This document shows positions 21,103 through 29,459 of a stretch of 48,238 bases of DNA, one piece after another; position 1 is the first letter of the stretch; every line of letters starts with the position of its first letter. This stretch comes from Nitrospirota bacterium. GTDB lineage: Bacteria > Nitrospirota > Nitrospiria > Nitrospirales > UBA8639. The stretch covers positions 1,335,558 through 1,383,795 of the forward strand of contig CP070628.1 of NCBI GenBank assembly GCA_020355985.1. The letters run 5' to 3'. The notes below the pieces were generated by a model, which was not told the origin of the DNA, did not search any database, and worked only from the letters and a program-made list of their open reading frames with translations. A program made the position numbers and the translations under genes.

Positions 21103-21774
21103 TTAGACCGCTACCGTCTGGCCTGCTGTGCGTATTTGCCGAATAGCGTCAGGTATGTTGGGGCTTCCGAATATAGCCGAACCTGCGACGAGAACATTGG
21201 CCCCGGCCTTCAGAACGGACGAAGCATTTTTGACTGTGATTCCGCCATCGACCTCAAGATAGGGCGAACATTGGGAAGCTGTGATCATGGTTCGAATCTG
21301 CCGAATTTTACCCAAGGCGCCATTGATAAATTTTTGTCCCCCGAATCCGGGATTGACTGACATCACCAACAGGAGATCCACATCGCCAAGAATAGGTTCT
21401 AACGTGGTGACAGAGGTGGCGGGATTTAAGCTGACCCCGGCTTTCACATTTTGTTCTTTAATGGATTGAACCGTTCGGTGGAGATGGGGGCATGTTTCCA
21501 CATGTACCGTCAGAATATCCGCCCCGGCCTTCGCAAAATCCGGAATAAACTCATCGGGGTTGGTCATCATCAAATGCACATCTAAGGGCAGTGTTGTCAC
21601 CTTGCGAAGAGCTTCCACCATGGGAGGGCCCACAGTGAGATTCGGCACGAAATGTCCATCCATGACATCGACATGAATCCAATCAGCTCCAGCCGCTTCA
21701 ACTTGCTGTACGGCATCAGCCAAGCGGGCAAAGTCGGCGGAAAGAATCGAAGGAGAAATTAAGGGAGTCGTCAT
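21103..21774 (-). CDS. rpe: Ribulose-phosphate 3-epimerase
   Basis: Rpe interconverts ribulose 5-phosphate and xylulose 5-phosphate in the pentose phosphate and Calvin pathways. The 223-residue TIM barrel shows PSILSADFA, HVDVMDGHFVPN, DVHLMM, SVNPGFGGQKF and VDGGI, with the metal and catalytic residues in place. Its ATG overlaps the rsmB stop by 4 bp, so translation is coupled, and pheS follows after 8 bp. Confidence 0.97.
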   Translation of the reverse strand: MTTPLISPSILSADFARLADAVQQVEAAGADWIHVDVMDGHFVPNLTVGPPMVEALRKVTTLPLDVHLMMTNPDEFIPDFAKAGADILTVHVETCPHLHRTVQSIKEQNVKAGVSLNPATSVTTLEPILGDVDLLLVMSVNPGFGGQKFINGALGKIRQIRTMITASQCSPYLEVDGGITVKNASSVLKAGANVLVAGSAIFGSPNIPDAIRQIRTAGQTVAV

Positions 21775-23177
21775 CGTGTTTCAGACTTTTTCAATCGACA
21801 TGCAAAGAATCCATCCATGGTAAACGACTGAAACGCGGTACACAAATGGCCATAGTCAGTCACGAGCGTAAGCCCGGCGGTGGGCACCCAAGGTGTGACG
21901 GGTTCTGGCTGAAAATCTGGATGTTGTTGGCAAAAGGAGGAAACGATCTCAGTGGTCTCCTCCGGTTCAACCGAGCAGGCACTATAGACCAAGATTCCCC
22001 CTGGTCTCAAGAGCTGGCAGGCGCGATCGAGTATTTGCTTTTGCATAATACTGGATTGTTCAATTGTCGAGAACTGTTTCAGCATCTTTCCTTCAGGATG
22101 TCGCCGTAGGACACCAAGTCCTGAACATGGGGCATCAATCAAAATGCGATCAAAGGGTTGGCCCAGAAAATGTGAGTCGGAAAACAAAGTATCAGCGGTT
22201 TCGGCTTGGGATTTTGGCCATTCGGTGACAAGATCACATTCGTGAGGTTGTACCAGGCGAAGGCCCAACCGTTGGCAATTGGCGGTGAGCTGGAGGAGAC
22301 GCGTGTGTTGACGGTCCAGTGCGATAATCGTGCCTTGATTTTGCATCAGTTGGCCAAGATGGGTCGTCTTCCCGCCTGGGGCCGCGCAAGCATCCAGAAT
22401 ACGTTCTCCGGGCCGTGGGTCAAGCAGAAGAGGAATAAGTTGCGCGGCTTCATCTTCAATGTAACAGGACCCGTCATGTACGACTGACAGTTGGCCCGGG
22501 TTGCCGCATTTTTCGAGCGTGACTCCCTCAGGGCTTACTGAAGTGTTTCGCGCTGGGATTCCTTCAGTCTCCAGGCGGTCCAATAATTTCTTACGGGTAT
22601 AACGTAGGGTATTGGTCCGTAGGGTTATTGGAGGGATTTCCAATGTCTTCCGGCACATCACCTCTGCACGCTCGTTTCCAAATGCTTTGACCCATCGTTC
22701 GACCATCCAAGCGGGGCAGGCATAATTCAGTGATAAGGCCTCAATTGGGGCAATCGCAGAATCAGGCAGGGATGGAGCCGGTTGGCGGATCAAGTTCCGG
22801 AGGATGGCATTCACAAGACCCCCCCATTCATGCCCAGGCTGCTTCCGAATCAGTTTGACAGCCTCGTTCACGGCGGCGGATTCCGGAATACGGTCCAGGT
22901 AGAGTAATTGATAGGCCGCGACCCTCAAGGCCGTGGCCACATTCAGGGGTAGGCGTGCTATTGGTTTGCGGGAGATCTGATCTAAGCGCCAATCAAGTGT
23001 CACCGCATGCCGCAAGACCCCATACACCAGCTCAAAGGCCAGCCCACGATCTTGCTCAGACAACACGATGTCTTTGATGGTGGCATCAAAAACGTCATCG
23101 GCGAAGGCCTGGGTTCGGAAAATGGTCTGCAGGATGGTGCAAGCCAATTTTCTCGGGTTTGAGAGAGAAGGAGACAT
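21771..23177 (-). CDS. rsmB: 16S rRNA (cytosine-967-C5)-methyltransferase RsmB
   Basis: RsmB methylates C967 of 16S rRNA using SAM. The 468-residue protein has an N-terminal NusB-like RNA-binding domain (about residues 5-140), then a RsmB/Nop2-type Rossmann methyltransferase with LDACAAPGGKTTHL for SAM binding and both catalytic-site cysteines, in DAPCSGLG and YSACSVEPEE. It is first in the operon rsmB-rpe-pheS-pheT. Confidence 0.96.
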   Translation of the reverse strand: MSPSLSNPRKLACTILQTIFRTQAFADDVFDATIKDIVLSEQDRGLAFELVYGVLRHAVTLDWRLDQISRKPIARLPLNVATALRVAAYQLLYLDRIPESAAVNEAVKLIRKQPGHEWGGLVNAILRNLIRQPAPSLPDSAIAPIEALSLNYACPAWMVERWVKAFGNERAEVMCRKTLEIPPITLRTNTLRYTRKKLLDRLETEGIPARNTSVSPEGVTLEKCGNPGQLSVVHDGSCYIEDEAAQLIPLLLDPRPGERILDACAAPGGKTTHLGQLMQNQGTIIALDRQHTRLLQLTANCQRLGLRLVQPHECDLVTEWPKSQAETADTLFSDSHFLGQPFDRILIDAPCSGLGVLRRHPEGKMLKQFSTIEQSSIMQKQILDRACQLLRPGGILVYSACSVEPEETTEIVSSFCQQHPDFQPEPVTPWVPTAGLTLVTDYGHLCTAFQSFTMDGFFACRLKKSETR

Positions 23178-23199
23178 GCTTGAAGGGAAAGTTCTTTAT

Positions 23200-23205
23200 A
23201 TTATA
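23200..23205 (-). promoter_or_regulatory. Candidate -10 box for the rsmB-rpe-pheS-pheT operon
   Basis: A perfect TATAAT on the minus strand lies 22 bp before the rsmB start. No convincing -35 is seen at the usual distance. A small palindrome TGCCACAGTGGCA lies further upstream at 23276-23288. Confidence 0.35.
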
Positions 23206-23335
23206 TTGGTCATTCCCGTGAAAATGGAAATCTAGGCTCGTCGATCCTGGAAGATGGATACCAGCCCCTGCCAGGTGCCACAGTGGCAAACTCTACAATT
23301 AGGGGTATGACGAATAGGGTGAAGAGGGTGTCGTC

Positions 23336-24412
23336 TTAACTTCGAATTCCCAATTCTTTTTTTATTTGAACAGCCCCTTTTCCATATGAGGAAAAGTTCG
23401 GAATCAACTGAGCGGCCATCATGATAGCGTCGACCAGACTGGTAGGATCGGCCTTCCCTTTACCAGCGATATCAAACGCGGTCCCATGATCTACGGATGT
23501 GCGAAGGATGGGTAGACCTAAAGTGATGTTCACGCAATGGCCAAAGGCCACCGTCTTTAAAGGAATCAATCCCTGGTCGTGATAGAGCGCCACAATACCA
23601 TCAAATGCTCCCGTCAAGGCCCTAGCAAACATGGTGTCTGCAGGGTGAGGGCCATTACAGGTTATACCTTGGGCCTTGGCCCGTTTGATGGCTGGAAGAA
23701 TAAATCGTGTTTCTTCATCTCCAAAGGTCCCATTCTCTCCAGCATGGGGATTGAATCCTGCCACTGCAATCCGAGGTTTCTTCACACCAAACAACTGCTT
23801 TAAACCAAGATGTGCTAAGCGAATAGCCTTCATAATTTTCTTCACCGTCAACGCTTCTGCCACATCGCGTAAGGCCAGATGGGTGGTGGTAAAGACGATT
23901 TTCAAAGGACCTCCCATGATCATCATTCCCGCTTCCTTGGCCTTGGTTAGATCCGCCAGCATTTCTGTATGTCCGGGATAAAGATGTCCAGCCAGGTGTA
24001 TCGCCTCTTTGTTAATGGGGGCTGTGACGATTCCGGCCGCACAATTTGCTTGTGCCAGCCGTACAGCGGATTGAATGCAGGTCACGGCCATCTCACCGCC
24101 TTTGGCCGAAACACGTCCCAGTCTCACTGATCGCACGGGTTTGGAAAGGGGATCAAATAGAGTAAGGCAACCTCGTCGAAATGCCTGTTTGGCTGTGGAT
24201 TCATCATGCCCATCGACTACTATGATCGGAAGAACGGTCTTGAGCGATTGAATGGTCTGTTCGAGGATCGTGCGACTGCCAATGACCAAAGGCCGACATA
24301 CCCGCCAGACTTTCGAGAATTGCAAAGCCTTCACAATGATTTCAGGTCCAATGCCAGCCGGGTCACCCATTGTAATGGCAAGAATCGGTTTTGGATTATG
24401 TAATGTAGCCAT
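23336..24412 (-). CDS. pdxA: 4-hydroxythreonine-4-phosphate dehydrogenase
   Basis: PdxA oxidises 4-phosphooxy-threonine in DXP-dependent pyridoxal phosphate synthesis, using NAD(P) and a divalent metal. The 358-residue protein shows MGDPAGIGPEI, APINKEAI, GHTEMLADL, GFNPHAGENG and YHDQGLIPLK followed by the SVDHGTAFDIAGKG end block, with metal-ligand histidines present. It starts 12 bp after larC on the same strand, so larC and pdxA probably form one transcript. Confidence 0.96.
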   Translation of the reverse strand: MATLHNPKPILAITMGDPAGIGPEIIVKALQFSKVWRVCRPLVIGSRTILEQTIQSLKTVLPIIVVDGHDESTAKQAFRRGCLTLFDPLSKPVRSVRLGRVSAKGGEMAVTCIQSAVRLAQANCAAGIVTAPINKEAIHLAGHLYPGHTEMLADLTKAKEAGMMIMGGPLKIVFTTTHLALRDVAEALTVKKIMKAIRLAHLGLKQLFGVKKPRIAVAGFNPHAGENGTFGDEETRFILPAIKRAKAQGITCNGPHPADTMFARALTGAFDGIVALYHDQGLIPLKTVAFGHCVNITLGLPILRTSVDHGTAFDIAGKGKADPTSLVDAIMMAAQLIPNFSSYGKGAVQIKKELGIRS

Positions 24413-24424
24413 GGCAGAAAGATC

Positions 24425-25654
24425 TTATCGGGGCTTCTTGGTGGGTTTCTTTGATCGAGAAGCTGTTTTAGGCTGGTTGGTCTGTGTAGCTATTTGTCGG
24501 GCTAGGTCGATAATAACTTGTATTGGCTGCTTCGTGCGTTCGGCCAGCGCGGCACAATCCCGATATTCCGGAGTGATCTTTACCTGACCATTGCCAAGTT
24601 CCGCAATTTTTATGCGAATTGATCCATGAGGGAGTCGGACGGTTTGAACCTGACGCGGCACAATCGCCCGCTCCAATTCTTGAATACGAACACCAAGGGT
24701 GGTTGTTTCGGACAAAAGTATTGCGGTCAGGACCTGAAGATCTTGGGGCCATGCAACCACCGAGACAATTGTTCCGGGCCGGTTTCGTTTCATCATCGTC
24801 GGAGTCAGAGTGATATCCAAGGCGCCAGCGTCAAAGAGATGGGTCATCATCTGGTCGTAGAGTTGGGGATTCATGTCATCGATATTGGTTTCCAGTTGGA
24901 TGATCCGATCTGATGTGAACAGCGATTCCTTTTCCTCTTGCCCTAGAAAGAGTCGAAGCACATTCGGCCAACCTTCGGGGTTGGCTGTGCCCGCCCCATA
25001 GCCGATGGTTTGTGGTGTTAAGGGAGGGAGCGTTTTAAAATTTTGAGACAGGGTCCTGATTAAAGCCATACCGGTAGGGGTAGTCAGTTCCAAAGTTGGT
25101 CCGTTGGAAAAGACCGGGATGCCTTGGGCCATCTGAGCCACGGCCGGTCCTGGCACAGGAAGCAACCCGTGCGCCGTAGAAATCGTGCCGGCTCCTAGGT
25201 TAATGGGAGAACACGATACCGTCGTTACGTTCAGATGGGCTACTCCCAACAGGGTTCCCACAATATCTACAAGGGAATCGATTACGCCCACTTCATGGAA
25301 ATGTATTTTTCCAGGAGATTTCCCATGTACCGCACCTTCGGCTTCGGCAATGATTTGAAATGTCTTTAGTGCCTGAGTACGAATGGGGTCGGGTAGGCGA
25401 CTTTGCACTAACGTTTTTCGAATGGCAGAAAGCGATAACGGTTTGGTGAACCCCTTTTGAATACCCACATCCACTTTAGTGGCTCGAAGACTGTTACGGA
25501 TCACCTGTTGTTCACGGACCCGGTAGCCTTTGATGCCTATGGCCTTCAAACCTTTTTCAAGAATGGCCAAGGGTACACCCGTATCGACTAGGGCCCCAAG
25601 GAACATGTCCCCGCTGACTCCTGAAAATGCGTCGATATGAAGATGTCTGGTCAT
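24425..25654 (-). CDS. larC: Nickel-pincer cofactor biosynthesis protein LarC
   Basis: LarC is the CTP-dependent nickel chelatase (cyclometallase) that inserts Ni into the pyridinium bisthiocarboxylate mononucleotide to complete the NPN cofactor of lactate racemase and related enzymes. The 409-residue ORF has the start motif HIDAFSGVSGDMFLGALVD, the FHEVGVIDSLVDIVG metal-ligand region, PTGMAL, and the C-terminal domain with ETNIDDMNPQ. The two halves are one continuous frame, unlike the Lactobacillus larC1/larC2 arrangement that needs a frameshift. The basic C-terminal tail (SRSKKPTKKPR) looks disordered. pdxA follows after 12 bp; larB is about 1.3 kb away on the same strand. Confidence 0.93.
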   Translation of the reverse strand: MTRHLHIDAFSGVSGDMFLGALVDTGVPLAILEKGLKAIGIKGYRVREQQVIRNSLRATKVDVGIQKGFTKPLSLSAIRKTLVQSRLPDPIRTQALKTFQIIAEAEGAVHGKSPGKIHFHEVGVIDSLVDIVGTLLGVAHLNVTTVSCSPINLGAGTISTAHGLLPVPGPAVAQMAQGIPVFSNGPTLELTTPTGMALIRTLSQNFKTLPPLTPQTIGYGAGTANPEGWPNVLRLFLGQEEKESLFTSDRIIQLETNIDDMNPQLYDQMMTHLFDAGALDITLTPTMMKRNRPGTIVSVVAWPQDLQVLTAILLSETTTLGVRIQELERAIVPRQVQTVRLPHGSIRIKIAELGNGQVKITPEYRDCAALAERTKQPIQVIIDLARQIATQTNQPKTASRSKKPTKKPR

Positions 25655-25820
25655 GGATTCGTTTGTAAAAGAAACTAACGCTGAAAACGTATCATACCAA
25701 AATCTGTAATGCGACTATATAAAACATTCTTATACCAAAAGATTGGAATGTGTTGTGTTCATATTTTTGAGAAGATTTCTAGGCTAGGACATTTATTGCC
25801 GGTTCGCTCCTGTACGCGAG

Positions 25821-25844
25821 GTCCTTTTGTTTCGGCAAAAGGAC
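25821..25844. repeat. Palindrome, first copy of a CGGCAAAAGGACT element
   Basis: A perfect 9-bp inverted repeat, GTCCTTTTG / CAAAAGGAC, has a 6-base loop. The right arm and following bases (CGGCAAAAGGACT then an A-run) recur at 33320-33340 with few changes. Confidence 0.6.
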
Positions 25845-25964
25845 TCAAAACCATGGTGGTTCTGTCGTTTTGGCCCTTCTGGTTCCCTGCGCTGTTCGCC
25901 GACTCCTTCGGTCTTGCTCAGGACAGGTCCAGCGGTGGCGCAAACTCGCTGCGTTCAAAAATGT

Positions 25965-25990
25965 GCAGCCGACTTTCCTCAGTCGGCTGC
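25965..25990. repeat. Perfect 10-bp hairpin
   Basis: GCAGCCGACT / AGTCGGCTGC with a 6-base loop TTCCTC. It is GC-rich and stable but not followed by a T-run on either strand, so it looks like part of an intergenic repeat rather than a terminator. Confidence 0.6.
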
Positions 25991-26120
25991 GCGACTCGGT
26001 TACGTCAAAGGCCAGAAATAGGAAAAAGCAAGAAATTTTGAATTTTATTGGTGTGAAGAGAAATTGTTTGGCACAATACAAAAGTGGTTAGTGAAACATG
26101 CACAAGAAAAGAGGTGTCTG

Positions 26121-26945
26121 TTGAATAAAGGAATTTGGCCAAAAATGATGGTGATAGGCCTGAGCGTGATTTTGGTGGTTTTTCTTTGCGAGCAGGCTGA
26201 CGCAAGAAAAAAGAGAAAGCGGTTTATTTCCCCGGTTAAGGTGGAAGAGGTGGCGACCTCTCCCGATCCTTTTATAATCGGACAAAGTCCGTTGAAGCTT
26301 TCCATGATGGTAAAGGTGCCGTTATCCGCTATTGAGGAGAAAGTTCTGGAAGTGTCCGCACTGATTACTTCGCCTACCCGTCGATCAATGAGTTTTGTCA
26401 GTCAACGGCTACCTCTTGCCGAAGCCACCCAAGGTGGACTCCTCAATTTAGTGCCAGTGGAATTGGTGTGGGATGGGAAGGATCAGTATGATCAATTGGT
26501 GGTTGATGGCTCGTATTTTTATGAGATCCAAGCCAAATTATTGGAAGATGAAGGTCATGGTCCTCGCACAAAGTTAGTTTCTCATCGGGTTCAAGGTACG
26601 CTGGAGGCCTTAGCTTATGCAGGAGAGGTTCTGCCTCCCATCCCACCCGAGCCTGAGGTGCCTGCGGAGATAGAAGCGCTGCAGCAGGAGGAGCTGGCCG
26701 CAGATGATCTGCCTCTGATTGAAGACGGGATAACTATGAATGAGGACTCTTCTATTCCCGGAGAAAAGATGATGAGCGATGGAGATGATGAGGTTCTTGA
26801 GGGATCCAGTGGAGGCGAATCTGCCCAGGGGAGCATGAATGGAACCATGGCATCAGGCCCTCAGGAAGAAGCTTTGTTGAAGGAAGCCGACTCTACAGAA
26901 CCAACGGCCGTGGAACTGGAAGCTCCTTCGTCCGGTGTAGACTAA
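26121..26945 (+). CDS. Unknown secreted protein with FlgD-like Ig fold and acidic tail
   Basis: I do not recognise this as a named gene. TTG 26121 is chosen because AGAGGTG precedes it at the right distance and it gives a clean signal peptide (MNKGIWPK, hydrophobic 9-23, cleavage after ADA at 28). The frame continues upstream to a TTG at 26064. The mature part starts with a basic RKKRKR patch. Residues about 120-160 hold a WDGKDQYDQLVVDGSYFYEI stretch like the FlgD Ig-like/formatting domain. The last 90 residues are acidic, rich in Glu, Pro, Gly and Ser, and probably disordered. It converges on larB with a 12-bp gap. Confidence 0.72.
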   Translation: MNKGIWPKMMVIGLSVILVVFLCEQADARKKRKRFISPVKVEEVATSPDPFIIGQSPLKLSMMVKVPLSAIEEKVLEVSALITSPTRRSMSFVSQRLPLAEATQGGLLNLVPVELVWDGKDQYDQLVVDGSYFYEIQAKLLEDEGHGPRTKLVSHRVQGTLEALAYAGEVLPPIPPEPEVPAEIEALQQEELAADDLPLIEDGITMNEDSSIPGEKMMSDGDDEVLEGSSGGESAQGSMNGTMASGPQEEALLKEADSTEPTAVELEAPSSGVD

Positions 26946-26957
26946 AAATCAGTGCAG

Positions 26958-27761
26958 CTACCGAACCATTCCTTTCGTAGACCTCTGCCGAACCTTTTTT
27001 GTTTTCTGAGGGGGACTCATCCCTGCATTTATGCGATGAGCCAAACAGCCCGCTCCAAATCCATTGTCGATATTCACGACGCCCATGCCGGATGAACAGG
27101 CATTCAACATCGTGAGCAACGGAGCAAGTCCGCCAAAATTGGCGCCATATCCTTGGCTGGTGGGCACTGCTACAATTGGGCGATCAACGAGTCCTCCTAC
27201 GACACTGGGCAATACCCCGTCCATTCCAGCGACTACGATAACCACTCTTGCTTGATGTAGGATGGCCTGCCGGTCCAATAATCGATGAATGCCGGCCACT
27301 CCAACATCATAGAGTGTGGTTACATAGCTGCCCATGACTTCTGCGGTGACCCGCGCTTCTTCTGCTACCGGAATATCTGAGGTTCCTGCCGTCACAATCA
27401 CCACGAGCCCCTCTTGCTGTCGAGCTACATCAGAGACTGCCACTATTCTGGCCATCTCATGATAGACGGCGTTTCGATGTAATCCTGTCAGTCGTTTAGC
27501 GATTGGGGGATCGACCCGAGTAGCGAGAAACGGGCCATGGGATTTCAGAAGCTTTTTGGCAATGGCTAGAATTTGCGCAGGGGTTTTGCCTTCGCACAGG
27601 ATGACTTCGGGAAATCCTTGTCTGAGTGTTCGATGGTGATCCACTGAGGCAAATCCCAAATCCTCAAAGGGAAGCATGCGGAGTTGGTGGAGTGCCTGTG
27701 AGATGGACAGGTTGCCCCCTTGCACCTCTTTGAGTAATTGCGTGAGTTGTTGTTGAGTCAT
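26958..27761 (-). CDS. larB: Nickel-pincer cofactor biosynthesis protein LarB
   Basis: LarB carboxylates and hydrolyses nicotinic acid adenine dinucleotide to pyridinium-3,5-biscarboxylate mononucleotide, the first step of NPN cofactor synthesis. The 267-residue protein has an N-terminal helical domain and a C-terminal PurE-like (AIR carboxylase) domain: TAGTSDIPVAEEA, VGVAGIHRLL, VVAGMDGVLPSVVGGL and VPTSQGYGANFGG. Its ATG overlaps the gpsA stop by 4 bp, so it is coupled to gpsA. larC lies further along the same strand, but larE and larA are not in the window. Confidence 0.93.
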   Translation of the reverse strand: MTQQQLTQLLKEVQGGNLSISQALHQLRMLPFEDLGFASVDHHRTLRQGFPEVILCEGKTPAQILAIAKKLLKSHGPFLATRVDPPIAKRLTGLHRNAVYHEMARIVAVSDVARQQEGLVVIVTAGTSDIPVAEEARVTAEVMGSYVTTLYDVGVAGIHRLLDRQAILHQARVVIVVAGMDGVLPSVVGGLVDRPIVAVPTSQGYGANFGGLAPLLTMLNACSSGMGVVNIDNGFGAGCLAHRINAGMSPPQKTKKVRQRSTKGMVR

Positions 27762-28825
27762 GAATGACTGAATGGGGTAAAGGTGTGCATGCCGCTGGAT
27801 CCCAGACGTTCGGTTTCGCTTTTGGCTGTTCGTGACATGAGATCACTCACGATGTGGCGCGGATTGCTTCCTTCGAAGAGCACTCGATACACACCCTGAA
27901 CAATAGGCATATCTACGCTGTGTTGCGTGGCCAGAGCCATGGCTGCGCGGGATGTCGTCACGCCTTCGGCCACTGTGCGGGTGCTGGAACGGAGAGTGGC
28001 CATATCGGTCCCTTTAGCCAGTTGGAGACCGACCTGATAATTTCGGCTGAGGCTACCTGTACTAGTTAACACCAAATCTCCCAAACCTGATAAGCCATAA
28101 AAGGTCGAAGTGTCTGCACCCATAGCCCGGCCCAATCGAATCATTTCCGCTAACCCCCTCGTGATGAGAGCGGCTCGGGCATTTGCCCCTAGGTCCAAAC
28201 CGTCCACGATGCCTGCTGCAATGGCCATGACATTCTTGAGTGCACCTCCGAGCTGGGCGCCGATCACATCACGGCCGGCGTAGACACGAAACTGTGGGGT
28301 GAGAAACACGTCTTGAAGCCGGTTCACTAAATTAAAGTCTCGCCCGGCCAATAAAATCGTTGTGGGTTTCCAGCGGCATACTTCTGCGGCAAAGCTCGGG
28401 CCGGATAGAACCGTGAGCCAGGTGTGCCATGCATGAGGTAAGTGCCCTTCGACCACCTGACTCATTAATTGCAACGTGCCTTCTTCAATGCCTTTCGTGG
28501 CGATGGTGACGGGTCGGGGGTTTTTCAGAAGTGGGCGAATCTGTGTCATCATGCCGGCCATGGTATGAGAGGGCACAGCGAGCACGATGAGATCAGTGCC
28601 GTGTAAGCAGTCGGACAGGCTGCTCATGGCTTGAATGGAATTGGGGAGTACAACATTCGGCAAATACCAGGTATTTTCGCGTTGGGTTTGGATACTTTCC
28701 ACCACTTCGGGTTCATAGGCCCAGAGGCGAATATTAAATCCTTTTGTGGCGAGTAAGTGGGCTAATGCGGTTCCCCAAGCGCCAGCACCGATCACCGAAA
28801 TCACCTGAAAAGAAGAAGTGGTCAC
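27758..28825 (-). CDS. gpsA: Glycerol-3-phosphate dehydrogenase (NAD(P)+)
   Basis: GpsA makes sn-glycerol 3-phosphate from dihydroxyacetone phosphate for phospholipid synthesis. The 355-residue protein shows the Rossmann motif GAGAWGTALA near residue 12, the TKGIEEGTL segment, the catalytic lysine region ALKNVMAIAAG, then NARAALITRGLAEM and the GLSGLGDLVLT block. The start is GTG 28825, supported by AAGGAAA about 5 bases before it. It is the first gene of a gpsA-larB pair. The spacer upstream (28826-29111) holds an inverted repeat at 28874-28889. Confidence 0.96.
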   Translation of the reverse strand: MTTSSFQVISVIGAGAWGTALAHLLATKGFNIRLWAYEPEVVESIQTQRENTWYLPNVVLPNSIQAMSSLSDCLHGTDLIVLAVPSHTMAGMMTQIRPLLKNPRPVTIATKGIEEGTLQLMSQVVEGHLPHAWHTWLTVLSGPSFAAEVCRWKPTTILLAGRDFNLVNRLQDVFLTPQFRVYAGRDVIGAQLGGALKNVMAIAAGIVDGLDLGANARAALITRGLAEMIRLGRAMGADTSTFYGLSGLGDLVLTSTGSLSRNYQVGLQLAKGTDMATLRSSTRTVAEGVTTSRAAMALATQHSVDMPIVQGVYRVLFEGSNPRHIVSDLMSRTAKSETERLGSSGMHTFTPFSHS

Positions 28826-28873
28826 GTCATTTCCTTAAAAAGATGAGAGTCAATGAAACAGTAGTTCACCGCA

Positions 28874-28889
28874 TTGGTCCATTGACCAA
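28874..28889. repeat. Operator-like inverted repeat upstream of gpsA
   Basis: TTGGTC / GACCAA with a 4-base spacer lies about 50 bp upstream of gpsA in an otherwise empty 286-bp spacer between divergent genes. It could be a regulator site; there is no direct support. Confidence 0.3.
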
Positions 28890-29111
28890 CGAGATGAATG
28901 GGAAAAGAAGGAAACAAAATGATGTGAGGGGCAACGACCCTTAGTAAAGAAGAGGAAGTGGTAATCTTAGAGAAATTATAGAAATGAAGTTGAAATTGGT
29001 CAAATATTTCTTGTGTGTTTGTCTAGACGAGTGATCCGAAAACCAGCAAGACATTATAGGTGTGACTATGGCAGAGTGTTCTCATTTCTTCTTAAGAAAG
29101 TAGGCATAACC

Positions 29112-29459
29112 GTGAGTGTTACAAAACCCTGTCCGTCATGTGGGTATGGACTCACCCTGAAAGGCCGGTTTTGTCCAAAATGTGGAACTCGGGCAGATCG
29201 CAAGGGTGAAGCCGAACCTCAACAAGAGTCGTTGAATCTTCGGATTCTCTATATCATGGTCGGATTTCTCCTCTTGGCCGTTCTCTTTCCTCCCTGGCAA
29301 ACTCCGCCGGACCAAACTCCAGAATTTTTGGGGTTTCATTTTATTCTTTCACCCCCGTCAGAGGGCGCGCAGCGTAGTCCCATCCTCCATACTATTCAAC
29401 TGTTTACGATTGCCGTTGCGGGTTTGTATTTCTCCTGGGTGTACCGCGGGAAAGGGTAG
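29112..29459 (+). CDS. Small zinc-ribbon membrane protein
   Basis: From GTG 29112 the 115-residue protein has an N-terminal zinc ribbon with two CxxC knuckles (C7/C10 in CPSCG and C21/C24 in CPKCG), a charged linker and two hydrophobic segments (about 38-56 and 88-106). It is thus a small cytoplasmic-ribbon, two-pass membrane protein of unknown role. The frame stays open upstream to 29013, but that extension looks non-coding. The 3' end overlaps the convergent acetyltransferase gene by 56 bp. Confidence 0.65.
   Translation: MSVTKPCPSCGYGLTLKGRFCPKCGTRADRKGEAEPQQESLNLRILYIMVGFLLLAVLFPPWQTPPDQTPEFLGFHFILSPPSEGAQRSPILHTIQLFTIAVAGLYFSWVYRGKG

Larger units (their letters stand above)
25655..26120. 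other. Repeat-rich spacer between larC and a secreted protein gene
   Basis: About 465 bp hold no ORF that I believe. They contain two strong palindromes (25821-25844 and 25965-25990), the small palindrome ACCATGGT and the short inverted repeat GGACAGGTCC at 25921-25930. The part from 25820 to 26010 is more GC-rich and compositionally unlike the flanks, as expected of a dispersed intergenic repeat. Divergent promoters for larC and the right-hand gene should lie here, but none is convincing. Confidence 0.6.

Noticed and set aside
24425..25654. Programmed frameshift in larC
   Set aside because: The ORF is continuous over both domains, so no frameshift is needed here.
25709..26091. Several 60-110 codon ORFs in the larC spacer
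   Set aside because: They overlap each other on both strands, run through palindromes, have no Shine-Dalgarno and no recognisable protein pattern.
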